Source: Rhizophagus irregularis | Taxonomy: Eukaryota; Glomeromycota; Glomeromycetes; Glomerales; Glomeraceae | Length of the DNA stretch: 64,000 nucleotides | Direction of reading: 5' to 3' | NCBI RefSeq assembly: GCF_026210795.1 | Contig: NC_089430.1 | Location: forward strand, 2,480,001-2,544,000 | In this document: in pieces, positions 23,185 to 35,685 of the stretch | Position numbering within the stretch: position 1 is the first letter of the stretch | How the letters are laid out: each line of letters starts with the position of its first letter | Position numbers and translations under genes: made by a program | The notes under the pieces: generated by a model | What the model was told of the DNA's origin: nothing | The model's input: only the letters and a program-made list of their open reading frames with translations | Databases searched by the model: none

Positions 23185-25241
23185 TTATAAATATAAAAAA
23201 TTACCATCTACTCTATAAAGTTCAACTTCTCTAGGAACTTCGTTAATAATAGAAGACCATCGATAATGTGAATCTAAAGAGGAGAAAAATAAGTTTCTCT
23301 TTTTTTTAAAAAAAGAAAATTTATACATTTAAATATAACATTATACATACGTTGCCTACGATCTGCTTTTAACTTGTCAATCATTTCTTTATCAACCTTA
23401 CCTAGGGTCATACCTTTGAACAAAATAGAACCTAATTAAAATATTTTCGTGGAAAAGTCATGTGATAATATTAAAAAAAAAAATACTTACTTCTAGTAAC
23501 TTCTCTTCGGCCATTATGAGTTTGATAATCTTCTCTGGCCTTTTCTTTGCCTTTGTTATCATTAGTTGCAGACCCGGCTGGATCTCTCTTAGAACCTAAG
23601 ATAGAATAAGGCAAAAAAATTTTTAGAAGTCTTGAAGTATTTATTCATTTATAAAGTTGTAATGAAATTAATTTCATACTCGACTTTCGGATCATCGTAA
23701 GTAATTCTCCAGTTGTAGGATCAAAAAGTGTAAATGTTTCTGAATTTCTAGGTTCAGGTAAGTGTGGAAAATGTAACAATCGGCTTGTGTAGAAAGCTTG
23801 TGGGTGCACAGCGCCTGAATTGGTGATAACCGACTTCACTGATCCAGTTTTAATTTTCTTTGTTCTTGGACCTTGGAATGGAGCTTTACCATCGGAAAGA
23901 TATCGCCATTTGGCGGATACATTTAATAAATCGGCCGCGGTTGGTCGCTTTGATGGATCGGCATCCCAGCACCGAAGCATAGCGGCCACGTAACCTTTAG
24001 GAGTTCCGGAAATGATTGGAGGTCGAAGTCCATTACAAATATCATTGGCTAGCGAATAATCGTGGGCACGATCAGAAAAAGGTGGTTCATTAGAAGACAT
24101 CTCCCACATTATCATCCCCAGACTGTAAATATCTGCTTTTTGCGTGTAAGAATCTCCTCTTAACACCTCTGGAGCTACATAAGGAAGTACACCATAAACT
24201 TTTTTCGAATCCTCAGACTCATTTACTGGTCGACACATTCCTAAATCTGTGACATAGACGAGCTTTTCGTGCCGTAATATGTTCCCGCTATATATTTAAA
24301 TATGATTAATTTTTACTACAACTTGAAAGCTAACCTTCTTTTTTTTTTACATTTAGTGCTTTTTTTACCTGTGAAAATCTCTGTGTACTAAACCAGAATC
24401 ATGAATGCCTTGAAGACCTTTAGCAATACGGTCAAATAATATAATTTTCTCATCCCATGATAATTCAGCAAAATATTTTGTTAAATATTTTCGTAAACTT
24501 CCATGATCAGCAAATCGCATTACCATTACATATCGATTAGTTTCTGGATCTTTACTAACACCATAACAATCGATAATTCCCGATCCAAGACTACATCTAT
24601 GATGTGCTCGAAGCTGTTAATTTTTTATAAAACAACAAAAACAAAATTTTAATCACAACCTACAACTAATGTATCTCCAAAGACAAAAAATTGCAATTTT
24701 ACCTCGTCCAAAAAATCACTAGCTAGGCTCTCCGAATTATCAAGAAACTTGAGTGCAACTTTACCCCATGCACTAGATTTTGCTGAATAAACCAAACCGA
24801 AGCCACCTTGAGCTTCAAACTTAACATCTGAGAAACTGTCGAAATTAATCCAACGCATATAATCAAAAGGTGTATTCGCGTTTAGTTGAGTTTCTCTTAT
24901 AAACTGGTCGAGTTCTTCGTTGCCACTTGTCCAATTCTTGAAATGAGCTTTTAGTTTTGCTGTGTCGCATGGTCGACACCACCCTATCGCGGTACGTGTT
25001 CCACCGCACTTTGAACACTTACTTAGTTTACTTGATTTTTCATTTTTATTAAGAGAAGGTGAACCAGATTTAGAAAAGGAATTAGGAGGCACAACGATAC
25101 CGGCCTCCTTTGCTTTTTTGGCCAAATTATTGAAATAAGATATTTTGTTTTCAAAAGTAATAAAAAAATAAACCATAAAATAAATATTTTACAAAACATA
25201 AGAAACCTACCTAAGTGTTTAAGCATTGACGAGTAGTCCAT
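23185..25241 (-). CDS. TKL-like protein kinase with N-terminal CxxC/CxxC ribbon
   Basis: Seven-exon hand model (25241-25211, 25112-24703, 24613-24369, 24287-23680, 23595-23491, 23413-23351, 23273-23185), 516 residues. Residues 43-59 form a small ribbon (CSKCGG...WCRPC). The kinase domain runs from about 100 to 375: glycine loop GGFGLVYSA, VALKFL lysine, catalytic HRDFHSGN, DLG in place of DFG, APE as VAPEVL, and the WEMSSNEPPF...CWDADPSKRPTA C-lobe typical of tyrosine-kinase-like enzymes. Catalytic Lys, Asp and Asn are all present, so it is probably active, phosphorylating Ser/Thr. The ribbon-plus-TKL layout belongs to a family greatly expanded in Rhizophagus. The short C-terminal tail (EVELYRVDG) and the exon 1-2 junction (acceptor AAAAAAG) are the least certain parts. 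Substrate unknown. Confidence 0.85.
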
Positions 25242-26608
25242 TTTTGCTATACCGTTCCTTGTTTACAATTTTAAGTGGCGCAGTCAGATTGCAAAACTTC
25301 CTACGCTGTTCTCTCTTTTTTTTTATTATTATTAATACTATTAGCTAACCAGGCTATTGAATTTTAAAGAGAAAAAATCTAACGTGGGCTAATTCTTAGT
25401 TGAAAGAGAAATAAATTGATTTGATGGAATCGAGGATGAACGGGATGAACGGTCAAAAAGTTGCACTAGATAACTCCTTGAAGCATCCCTTCTTAAGTCT
25501 GTTTGTGGCAAAAAAATTCTTTTGTTTGGTTCACTCGTGTTCCGTTACTTTTTAAACTTCAATAGGTATGATCGTTGTCGTGCAAGTGTTTTCAATTCAT
25601 ATGAAGGCCTCGTGACACACCACTTTAACAGTAATATGAAACTATTTATTATATAACTTTAAAATCAGGTTTTGTTTTATTTATAGTTGGAAGTTAAGAA
25701 TGGCTTTGAAACTTATTCGATCTTATCATAAACATTTTAACATCATCTAGTGATTTACGCCAGATTTGGGTTTGCAAAGAAATGCTGTTGTTGCAAATAA
25801 AAATTTTTCTAATTATGCAGATAAGAACCATTATAATACGCCGAGAGTAATCAAAAAGGCATATGTAACGCCAAAATGTGCCAAACTCTGAATATTCACG
25901 AGCTTTCTAAACTTTCTTTGGTCTTCGAATTAAATAGACTACTAAACTGGCAAAATTGCAATCTTGAATAGTTATTTCTAGTGCAGGTCGGCATGTTTCG
26001 CACGGCCCACAATTATACGAAAAAATTCCTTTTGCCCATAAAATCGTATTTCCTAAAGAGGTCCAATTTAATCTAGGCCATTTTAAAACTAGTTTTTACA
26101 CAACTAATTAATTCACATAGAGACCAAAACATTTAGTTTTAAATAATTCTTACTAATTTTGGAATTCCACGTTTAATGGTTTGACCAAAGTTGTCGAACC
26201 ACAAACGTAATCAGGGGCTTCACTTTGTGTTTGAGTATATTAAAAGGTATTTCATTTTTTTTATATGCGACTATTTTGGGCTAATGAACTTATTAAAATC
26301 ACAACTTTTAAGGTGAATGAAATCCGATAACTGACCGCAGTACAAGCGCAGTAACAGGAAAAATCATTGTAATTTTTTATTTTGTTTCACGATTTTTTTT
26401 TTTTTGTATTACATTTGAAATCAGATGAAATAAAATCTTATCAAGGTTTTTTCCTATATTATACCCTTTTGCCCCAAACCCTGTTTGGCGTGATAATCCA
26501 GTAGCCGAACGATTACCTAGTGTATAAAAAAAAACCAAACATGACGTAGCATCAGCGGTTCAATAATTGCCGCAGCTACCGCAGTCAAAATTATTTGATC
26601 ACAAAAAT
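25242..26608. other. Intergenic region, nothing recognised
   Basis: Contains the upstream flank of the kinase. No second gene, RNA or repeat structure could be supported by reading either strand. Confidence 0.55.
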
Positions 26609-26617
26609 AAAAAAAAA
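26609..26617 (-). terminator. RNA polymerase III terminator of the tRNA
   Basis: A run of nine T on the minus strand, 7 nt downstream of the tRNA 3' end, fits the T-run that stops RNA polymerase III. Confidence 0.85.
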
Positions 26618-26624
26618 CCCTATT

Positions 26625-26696
26625 TTCCGCATCGGGGAATCGAACCCCGGCCGTCGCGGTGAAAGCGCGAAATCCTAACCACTGGACCAATGCGGA
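26625..26696 (-). tRNA. tRNA-Glu (anticodon UUC)
   Basis: The minus strand folds as a complete 72-nt cloverleaf with no intron. The acceptor stem TCCGCAT pairs with ATGCGGA, followed by discriminator A. The D arm reads GTCC...GGAT. The anticodon stem TCGCG/CGCGA carries loop CTTTCAC with anticodon TTC, and the T arm reads CGGGG-TTCGAAT-CCCCG. Box B (GGTTCGAATCC) is canonical. Downstream T9 completes a pol III unit. Confidence 0.97.
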
Positions 26697-27439
26697 TGAA
26701 CTTCTTACTATGAGAATTTTATTACAATTGTAATATTTTTGATTAACTTTAGTTTGTGGCGCAGTATAACACCGTGAGATTTTCGTGCACGTGAGATTTA
26801 TACAGGATGAAAAAAAAAGAGAAAGGATATGTAATTCCAATAAATTTGCAGTTTATATTTATGTTGTACTTTTATAATAAATTCTCTTTTTTCATAACTA
26901 AAATTTTACTATTTTGTTATTAATATTATAATATATTGGTATCTGGTATATCAAGACATCTAGTATGTAATGGCTGGACAGTTTCTTAAATCCGATTTTT
27001 TCTGCGCAAAGTGTTACGTAACAACGTAACGACTAATGATCACCGTATGTAATACGTAGATCAGCACTAAACCGTGATATTGCCCACATTCTGGAAGGTG
27101 AAGGAACTAAGCACAACTTTCATAATACTTTAAAAGAGAAGGAAAATCGTTTCAACTTAATTTAACGGAAAGGTAACTCCCAAACATTTTCCTACCTAAT
27201 TCAGGAGTATCAGTATTCTTCCTGGTACCCACCTTCGCGTCTCGCGTCTATTTGAACTATTGGGGTATTGTACAAAAGAAATACGGAACTTTCTAACTTC
27301 TATTCTATTTCTAACAAAGTGGATTCAGAGCATAATGACTCAATTATAGGGAAGAAGGCAAGCAAATCTGGTATGTTTCGATTTTATCAATACATCTTCC
27401 AATAAAGTTATGATTTGTCTTTATAGCTTATGTTTATAT
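26697..27439. other. Intergenic region, no gene supported
   Basis: Moderately AT-rich sequence with many stops in all frames. A less A/T-rich patch at 26990-27300 may be a decayed coding sequence but gives no recognisable domain. Confidence 0.45.
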
Positions 27440-28352
27440 ACTGAAAGTCTTGGACTATTAAGCACTGCAAACAAATTTTAATCACAAAAAGTCCGTAAAG
27501 ATTACGAAGATCTGATGACTTCACGCAATAAACGATTTCTTGACAATACTTTGGCGAATAATGAAGAAGTGTCCAAGAGGTCAGCATAGAATATAGTTTC
27601 GAATGTCTGCACAGTTAAAACTACTCCGAGTCTCTCCAGATCGACTCGAAATTAATATCACGCTATGATCTAGAAAAGTTGAAAAAGAATACTTGTCATT
27701 AGACCCTAATTGTATGTGGATGCTAAGCAAAGTGGAAGAGGTTATTTATAAATACGCGAGAAATTTACATTATTTCCTGATAATGAATGGAAAGAAAAGA
27801 AATTTTTAGTACAGAAGTTGAGAGCTCTCCAAACTTGAACGTTCTCTTATAGAATTAATGAAAATACACAATTGATGACATAACAAATCGGACTTTACTT
27901 TATAAATTACGCATACTCGGTATTTTGATTTTGTGGTAAAAACAAGAAAATCCATTTAATGATTCAAAATTAGAAGGGTAGTACGAGATGAATATTTGGG
28001 TCGTTTGATTGGTTCAGCTTTAGATAATCAGAAAAATTGATCTAGTGCGCGGAGAGGCATGAGTTACGCATCGGGAAAAACTATAAAAGGACAACAAATG
28101 ATCAAAAGAAGAATGGACGTAAAGGAGATGACTATATGGGGATCGTTTAGAATTTGGGCCGATAGAGACTGGGAAGGAAACAACGGAACAAGGTACTTGA
28201 ATGATTCTTTAAAATTAGAAGGACATGATATAACAGCTTATTATTTATTGCGTGTGATGAGAGAGATGATAAATGGCTTGATAAAGTCCTACTTATTTAT
28301 AATAAATATTACTAGCTTAAGATATATAAAAATTAAAAATGAATTTAACTAA
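27440..28352 (+). pseudogene. Decayed coding remnant of an unidentified gene family
   Basis: Plus-strand readings that look coding are scattered over several frames. One near 27700 contains SLDPNCMWMLSKVEEVIYKY, and one at 28059-28352 contains KEMTIWGSFRIWADRDWEGN and LEGHDITAYYLLRVMREM. Codon use is less A/T-skewed than the flanks. The pieces may belong to one broken gene of a lineage-specific family; I do not recognise its function. Stops and shifts separate every piece. Confidence 0.3.
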
Positions 28353-30524
28353 TAATTCTGGATTTTAATTTGATAAGATTTTCATATTATAAATATTAGG
28401 GTAAATCTAAATCTCGCCCCAATGTGTGATGCTTAAGGCTCCAAAAAGGAATTTTTATGCCGATTATTTAATTCTGGGCAGAATTAAATACGTCCCGTGA
28501 TTTAACGAAAAAAAAAAAAAGTTTTGTCAAATAAGTCAAAGTATAACATTTAAAATCATCTTTGATGTTTTAAGTAGCATTTTTTATTACAGAATATGAG
28601 ATTTAAGCATAATATAGGGAGGTAAAATACACATTTATTTTAAATATTATCATAATAGATTAAATAATAGTAAAATTATTTTTTTTATGATTATTAATTT
28701 TTATATAAATTTATTATTTAATAACTGTAGCTTACTGGGCATATCTGCAGGCCAGTTAGGATGTTTTTAGAATAGTTCTATATTTATATAAAATCAATAT
28801 TTTAAATATTTTAATAAAACACTGCTGAATATTTTCTTTATACTAGTAATAATAATTAGTGAAATAATTTTATCTTTTAATGCTTTTAATGGGTTGATAA
28901 TATCAAAAAGAAGGCCAGATGGGTAATATAATCTGTTATAAGTTTTATATTATATATAAAATTCTTCTTATTGGTTTAATTTAACTGATTTTGCTCTTTA
29001 AGATATTATTATATATCTTTGTCAGATTTTCTTTACAGTTGGTATACCATCTATTGATAAGAATCAATAGGTAAATAAGTTGAATAAAAAAAATATTTAT
29101 AATTGAGAATTGGCAACTATCATTTATTGTATTTACATAACTCAAATTTATACAATTATAGTTAAAAGTTATTAATAATTAATTTTTAACCAAATCATCA
29201 CTTAAACATTACTATTAGATGGAGATTGAAGATTTATTAAAGAACTTGGATGCATTTTGATTTCATTCACTCTTTATATATAGGTTTCATTGATAAAAAA
29301 AATTTTTGAGATATTCGCGTCAGGAAATTGAAAGAGAGAACGCAACAAGATCCGATGGATATAGACGTAGATAATAAGAATGTAACCGCGGCCTAATTCT
29401 GGGAAACTGTTAGCGTGGCCTTCAAGAGGTACATGACATCTATATTATTATGTTTGGAGCCTATAAGTATGGTTCTAATCCTGACCAAAATATTTCACAA
29501 TCACAATCCATCAACCTTTAACTGGAAATTTCGCGTAGAAAAACAGCTTATACCTAAAAAATTGATTAATAAAAAAAAAAAGATAAGAAAAGTATTTCTT
29601 TACCTACAAAAGAAAAAAAGAAATTCTAAGGATAACAGACACGCTAAAAGGTTTGTTCATCTATGTACTTGTAACATTATTGTATATGAAATTTTTTTTA
29701 TTATTTTCTTTCTTTTTTACTTATGTACCAACCAATTTCCAAATACGATGTTTAATAAAAACGTTAAGTGAAATTGGTGATACAGAGTGATGATGACTTC
29801 CTTTATTACTTTCGGAAAAAGGGTATGAATGATTTGACAAAGAAGGAGAAATTTATCCAATTTGAATACCAGCGATCCATTCAAGTTTGTCAATAAATTC
29901 ATTGATTAAATATTGAAACGTACCATTTAAGTCACGGTTGTGTTATGTCAAGCTGGTAATTAAGTAAGAAGAAATCTTCATTAGAACAAAAAAAACTTGG
30001 GAAATGAAAACTTAACCAAAAAAGATGTCCAATAATAAAATACCATATCTAAAACTCCAAAACTTCCAACTTCTAAATATTTAAAAAGAAGAATCAATCA
30101 CCAAATCCACTTTTAGCATTTTTATTACTGGTCTTGAAATAACTTTTCCAAAAAATCCTTACTACTTATAAAACCATTATATGTTAAATTCATATTAATA
30201 CTCAAATTCGGTAAAATTTTCTTTACCTTTAACATATTCCGATCAGCAATAATAGGACCTAGACTTTTCTCATTTGTCATTTCATCTCTGACATCTTTTC
30301 AAGGTGACTTATAATATAGAATTATATTTAAATCCAATTTATTTTACAAGTGATAAAAGTGCATCGTGTAAAATTTTTTGCAGAAGTATCACATATCTAA
30401 TTTGCCTGCAGTTCCGTCCAAAATTTTGCGGTGATTAACCTAAAAAATAAAAAATGCTTCAGAATAAGTGTCTTTGTTTCGTTTGAAAAAATGAAAATAA
30501 ATGTATAATTTACATTTATAATAA
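28353..30524. other. AT-rich gene-free region
   Basis: No gene, RNA or structured repeat is supported. Reading frames near 29415 (+) and 29717 (-) are lysine- or leucine-rich products of A/T-rich sequence. Confidence 0.5.
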
Positions 30525-30845
30525 ATTTAGATACACGTTTTCCACCCATCCACTGTCAAACCGTTTGATCATATATTTTTCCTTCAATAATTTTCTAACA
30601 GCATCAATGATAGCTTTCATCCAATATTCAGTTAATTCAATATATAGATCACATTTAATTTCGTGTAATAGAGGTGGTTTCCAAGCGAAGAAATGAAAAT
30701 GTTGTAGTATAAGTAAAATGAACAGCGTAATCTAACATAGCTCCTGATAGCAGGTTTAACCCTATTATAACTTTAATCATTAATTTGTCCCATTTTGAGT
30801 AAGGAAAACCATCTTGATATTTTTCTCCATACTATTTAATACATT
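30525..30845 (-). pseudogene. Decayed coding remnant, family unknown
   Basis: The minus strand reads EKYQDGFPYSKWDKLM and IGLNLLSGAMLDYAVHFTY, then after a frameshift KPPLLHEIKCDLYIELTEYW and GWVENVYLNLL. The amino-acid composition looks like real protein, unlike the flanks. I cannot name the family. There is at least one frameshift and no start or end. Confidence 0.3.
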
Positions 30846-31485
30846 AGTTACTGAATGAATTGTTAAACGTGAAATATTCGACGTGAGAATCGATAAGACT
30901 ATTTATTAATGACAATCGTTGAGGTTTATCACGCGTCGCTTTAAGGGGAATTTAGGAAAGAATATAATTACAAGAATGGAGTTTAATATGACTGAAAACT
31001 TTACTGAGTAAAAGAAAGCAAGGCGAATTATCGCTCATGTTTGGCTATTTATTGATTTTATTCACCATGCCTTCATTTTTTAAAATTTATGAGGCTGTTT
31101 TCTATAATTTATTACTCTCACTCTAAATTATCTTTAAAATCGTTTTTTTTTTTAAAATGAAATATATAAATAAACAGATAAAAGATAATGCATGAAAGCA
31201 AAAGTTCAAAGCCCTGGAAAAAACATCCGATTTTGATGCGCAACAATCAATTTTCAAATGCAATGATGAAAAGATTGAAAAGCCTCGTAATTTTATATTT
31301 AAACTATGGTCAATCATATCCATAAATAGGGTATATAGCAAAAAAATTTGAAGCCATAATATCTTTCACATGATTCTCCAAGTAAATAAACGCATTTTTT
31401 TTTTTTTGATGAATTGAATAAATATGCTAAGCCAAAAATAATTCTTTCAACCCTTTTTTCTTAACATTGATCGTCATTAAAAAAA
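30846..31485. other. Upstream flank of the NRAMP gene
   Basis: AT-rich, no gene supported. A short plus-strand T-rich stretch at 31396-31410 precedes the transporter start; no clear TATA box is chosen. Confidence 0.5.
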
Positions 31486-32977
31486 ATGAATTATGAAAAT
31501 GATAGAAAAGAGACAAGATCATTAAATTTATTAAAGAATATTAAAAAAATTTTTAGCTTCGTTGGACCAGGATATGGTAACTATTTAATAAAATAACAGA
31601 TTTTATTTATTTTTTAACATAAATTAATTTTTTTCAATACTTTCAGTTATTGCAGTTGGATATCTTGATCCAGGAAATTGGGCGACAGATTTATCAGCAG
31701 GATCACAATTTGGATATAAATTATTATTCGTATTATTTTTTTCGAATATAATGACAATTATGTTACAATTATTATCAATTAAATTGGGATTAGTAGCAGG
31801 ATTAGATTTAGCGCAAGCATGTAAAGCATTTTGGCCCAAATATATAAATTATATGCTTTACGTATTATGTGAATTAGCAATAATATCATATGATTTATCT
31901 GATGTAATCGGAAGTGCGATGGGATTAAAATTATTATTTTCTATACCATTACCATGGGGAGTAGCAATAACAACGATAAATGTAATGATTTTATTACTTT
32001 TTTATCGTAGAGAGGATATGAGAGGAGCAAGAATATTAGAATCAATGGTAATGATATTAATTGGAGTTGTAGGAATTTGTTTTATAATAGGATTGATTTA
32101 TTCAAAACCTGATGGAAAAGAAGTTTTAAAAGGATTTTTACCAAATATAGAAATTTTTACCAATTCATCAGAATTATATATTACTATTGGTATAATTGGA
32201 GCAACGATTATGCCACAAAACTTATATTTACATTCATATTTTGTAAAAGCAAGAAAAAATTTACATTCAAAAGATAAGGAAAAGGATAAAGTAAAATTGA
32301 TTAAAAATTTGATTAAATTATCGGTAAAAGATTTAATTATAGCAATAATAATAGCATTATTTATTAATGCATCGATATTAATAGTATCAGCAGCTTATAA
32401 TAATTATAAAGTAGTAGCAAATTTCTCTGATACATATGAATTATTAAAAAGTTTTTTAGGAAAAGTGGCAGCGACAATATTTGCTTTAGCATTATTATTA
32501 TCAGGACAAAGTTCAACAATGACCACTACAGTGGCAGGACAAATTATTATGGAAGGATTTATTGGAATAGGATTAACACCATGGATAAGAAGTTTAATGA
32601 CTCGCAGTTTTGCTATTTTACCAGCAATGATAATCGCCATAATTAAAGGAGATAATGGATTAAATCAACTTTTAATAGCGACTCAAGTTATTTTAAGTAT
32701 TTATTTACCTTTTGCTATTATACCTTTAACATATTTTACAAGTATAAAAAAAGTGATGAGAATTGATATTACAGATGAAGCAATTAATGAAGAAGGAGAA
32801 GGAGAAGGAGGAGAAAAAGGTGGAAAAGAAGTAGATTTTGATGAAAAATATTTTTATGATTTTTCTAATTCAATTTATTTAATAATTATATCATGTATAA
32901 TTTGTATTATACTTTTAATTTTAAATATATATTTGATTTATTATATTATAATTGATTATGGAAATGTAAGTAAATAA
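31486..32977 (+). CDS. NRAMP-family divalent metal transporter with a Gln in the TM6 motif
   Basis: Two exons (31486-31576, 31647-32977; 70-nt intron) encode 473 residues. NRAMP proteins move Mn2+, Fe2+ and other divalent metals with protons across the plasma or endomembranes. The TM1 metal-binding motif DPGN is at residues 38-41 and is cut just upstream by the intron. TM6 carries GATIMPQN (about 216-222), with Met219 in place but Gln221 where the family almost always has His (MPH). GQSSTMTTTVAGQ at TM8, the family's transport signature, is well kept. About eleven hydrophobic segments are visible, with a charged Glu/Gly-rich loop (EGEGEGGEKGG) before the last. Fungal relatives are the SMF proteins; which paralogue is not clear. 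The 3' end lies 41 bp from the convergent F-box gene. Confidence 0.9.
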
Positions 32978-33018
32978 AAAAAAAAATAGAAATTTTTAAT
33001 AAAATATAAAATACATTT

Positions 33019-34731
33019 TTAATATAAGGTAAAAGTTCTAAAATTCCTAATAACGGGAATAATTTTTTTTGCTTTTTTATATACTTTACGACTAAATTTT
33101 ATATCATTACCATCAAAATTAAAAGTATTTAAACTTTTATATCTTTCAGCATAATTAATTATAGCTTCCAAATATTTATCATCCATTCCATCAATATGTA
33201 ATACTAAAACTTTTAATCTAGAAGAACAATTTTCAAATAAAATTTTTAACATTGTAGGAGTTAAATGAAAAGTTATATCTAAATAATATAAAGATTTTGG
33301 TATAGATTTTGCTATACGAACTATTAATTCAAAAGTTAAAGAAATTTTTCTATATTCAAATAAATATAAATATTCAATATTATTTAAAATTGATAATATA
33401 GGTAAAAAATGATCTAAAGTTAAATTATCAATAGTTAAATATAAATTTGAAATTTTTGAACAATATAAATTAATTATATCAAGTAATTCAGTTGTAACAT
33501 TTTGAAATTTTAATTCTTTTAAATTTCTATTTGCCATTTTAATAATAATTCCTCTAACTAAAGTTAAAAAATGAGGATCATCACCATGATCATAACAAAT
33601 TAATCTTTTTATAAAAATTTGTTGTTTTGATGAAGTTAAATTAGCAAAATCTTCCCTATTTAATTCTCTTTCATCTTGATCTTGTTCTCTAATAGTCCAA
33701 AATTCCAAAGTTTCTAAATTTTTACATTTTGTTAATACAGGTAATAATAAATGATATTGTGTAAATCTAGTTAAACTTAAATATGTTAAAGAATTTGATT
33801 GACTTTCTAATGCATCATAAAATAAATCTGAACAACAATTACTCCAAGTATTCCAAAATTCACAAATTTTAAGATATTTTAAATTATATTGATATTTAAT
33901 TAAATCTAATATTGGTTTACAATATCTTAATTGTATTTGTTTTTTCTTTCCAATTTCAAGTAATATTGAAATATTTTGTAAATTACGATTAAATAATGAT
34001 AATTTACTTGCAAGTTGAGAAAATCTTTCTGCTCTAGAAACCCAATTTTCATGAAATATTGTATCTTTTAATTCTAATGTTTCAAGTTTTGAAAATATTT
34101 GAAAAATTTCATTATTTGAATATAAATTTAATATATTAATTAATCCTGTACTATCATGATCATATTTAAGATGTCTCAAATTTTTTGAATGTGTTAATAA
34201 ATATGGTCCTATTAATTGATTACATAATTCTGTCTTATATTTTAATTCTGCTGGACTTAATTTATCCATTAAATTTTTAGAATTTTGATGTAATCCTGTT
34301 TTTCCTACCCATTGACTTAATGCTATTTGAAAATTTAAACAATCAAATCCTTTTAAATATTTTGGATAATCAAATAATGGTTTTTTCTTTGGATCTGATA
34401 ATTTTATTCCTTTATTTGCTAATAACTGTTTCTTTTCAATTGAAAGACATGAAATATATGTCCAAAAGATATTAATATTATTCCCATACATTGGATTTTC
34501 AAAAGGTCGTGACCAAAGTATTGGTATTGCCAATTCACTCCATGAACGATTGATTAATATACATGAGAAAAGTGTTGTTTTATCATCTTTTAAATATTTA
34601 AATATTTCTTCCAAACAATAATTTGTTAATTTTGTTGCAAATTTATTTGTCGTTCTAATGTTATTAGATTTCTTTTTGAAATTGTAATAATTATATATAT
34701 TAATATTGTGTAAATTATGTGTTTCCATCAT
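33019..34731 (-). CDS. F-box protein with leucine-rich C-terminal region
   Basis: A single uninterrupted frame of 570 residues. The F-box lies at about residues 33-75 (LTNYCLEEIFKYL...LINRSWSELAIPILW), the segment that binds Skp1 in SCF ubiquitin ligases. The rest has irregular leucine-rich repeats (LKYLKICEFW, LTYLSLTRF, LETLEFW, LKELKFQNVT) expected to bind the target. Long one-exon F-box/LRR proteins of this shape form a very large family in Rhizophagus-type fungi, so the target cannot be guessed. The start MMETHN was chosen as the first Met of the frame; a second Met follows at once. No breaks are seen. Confidence 0.85.
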   Translation of the reverse strand: MMETHNLHNINIYNYYNFKKKSNNIRTTNKFATKLTNYCLEEIFKYLKDDKTTLFSCILINRSWSELAIPILWSRPFENPMYGNNINIFWTYISCLSIEKKQLLANKGIKLSDPKKKPLFDYPKYLKGFDCLNFQIALSQWVGKTGLHQNSKNLMDKLSPAELKYKTELCNQLIGPYLLTHSKNLRHLKYDHDSTGLINILNLYSNNEIFQIFSKLETLELKDTIFHENWVSRAERFSQLASKLSLFNRNLQNISILLEIGKKKQIQLRYCKPILDLIKYQYNLKYLKICEFWNTWSNCCSDLFYDALESQSNSLTYLSLTRFTQYHLLLPVLTKCKNLETLEFWTIREQDQDERELNREDFANLTSSKQQIFIKRLICYDHGDDPHFLTLVRGIIIKMANRNLKELKFQNVTTELLDIINLYCSKISNLYLTIDNLTLDHFLPILSILNNIEYLYLFEYRKISLTFELIVRIAKSIPKSLYYLDITFHLTPTMLKILFENCSSRLKVLVLHIDGMDDKYLEAIINYAERYKSLNTFNFDGNDIKFSRKVYKKAKKIIPVIRNFRTFTLY

Positions 34732-34739
34732 TGAATGAT

Positions 34740-35685
34740 ATTTATAATAAAAGTTTATACAAAGTAAGTTTATATAAAGTTTATACAGAGTTTATATAAA
34801 GTTTATACAAAGTTTGTATAAAGTTTATATAAAGTTTTAAAGGTTAAAATTTTTTTAAGCGGTTTTTTTTTTTTCTTATTCCCAACGGAATTTCTATTTC
34901 TTCATTTATATTTATGTGTCCGACGTGTTTCAAACCAGATTTAGTGAATAATCCCGATGTAACGTCTAACTAAGATTACATCACAAGATATCAAAGATAT
35001 CATTAAACACGTGTTAAAAGTTTGTGTTTCATGCTTCTTCCGCAGCTAAATCATGATACATACATTCTTTTTTTTTCATACTTTTCTATTTATGAATCTA
35101 ATATTTATTAAATTGGTTATGATTTGACGATCATCAAGATCTACTTTTAAGATGTTCCCGAATATTAACGCTATAAAGTAATTTGTATGTGGGAATTTTT
35201 TTTGTGATTCTAAAAAAAAAAAAAATTCTAAAATTTACTGTTTTACAATTCTGTATAAAGATATTCTTTAAATAACCAAATAAAGCATAAATTAAAAATA
35301 AGTTATACTATGCGTCACAAATTAAAAATGCTGCAAATTAATATTTTTTTTTTTTCATGTAACTTAGTGGCGTTACATCTTCTTCGGAAAATTTTTTTAC
35401 CGAATTGTTAGAATTTATTAGTGTAATTGTCTGGGAATTAAGAATTGAGGAGATTATGCAATGATTGTATATAGGTGTTACAGTAAATCAAAGAAAAAAG
35501 GTTTCTTTTCATAGAAATAAATATTTATCGGTTTATTCGGTTAATTTCCGGCCAATTTTCGGCGCGTACTAAAAAAATTTTGGTTAAACACGAAATAATA
35601 AAATTTGAATTCAGAATTTCTTACAAAATTCTTTTTTTTTCGATTCCTTTTCTTTCCATGAATTCATGAATTAAATTTAAATATT
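34740..35685. other. Intergenic region with a short tandem repeat
   Basis: Shared upstream region of the F-box gene (-) and the MFS gene (+). Positions 34749-34838 are a tandem of about seven imperfect 12-15 bp units (AAGTTTATACA, AAGTTTATATA), just upstream of the F-box start. The rest is AT-rich with no further feature. Confidence 0.6.

Noticed and set aside
29415-29902. Lysine-rich plus-strand and leucine-rich minus-strand frames
   Set aside because: Low-complexity composition in A/T-rich sequence with no domain or conserved segment.
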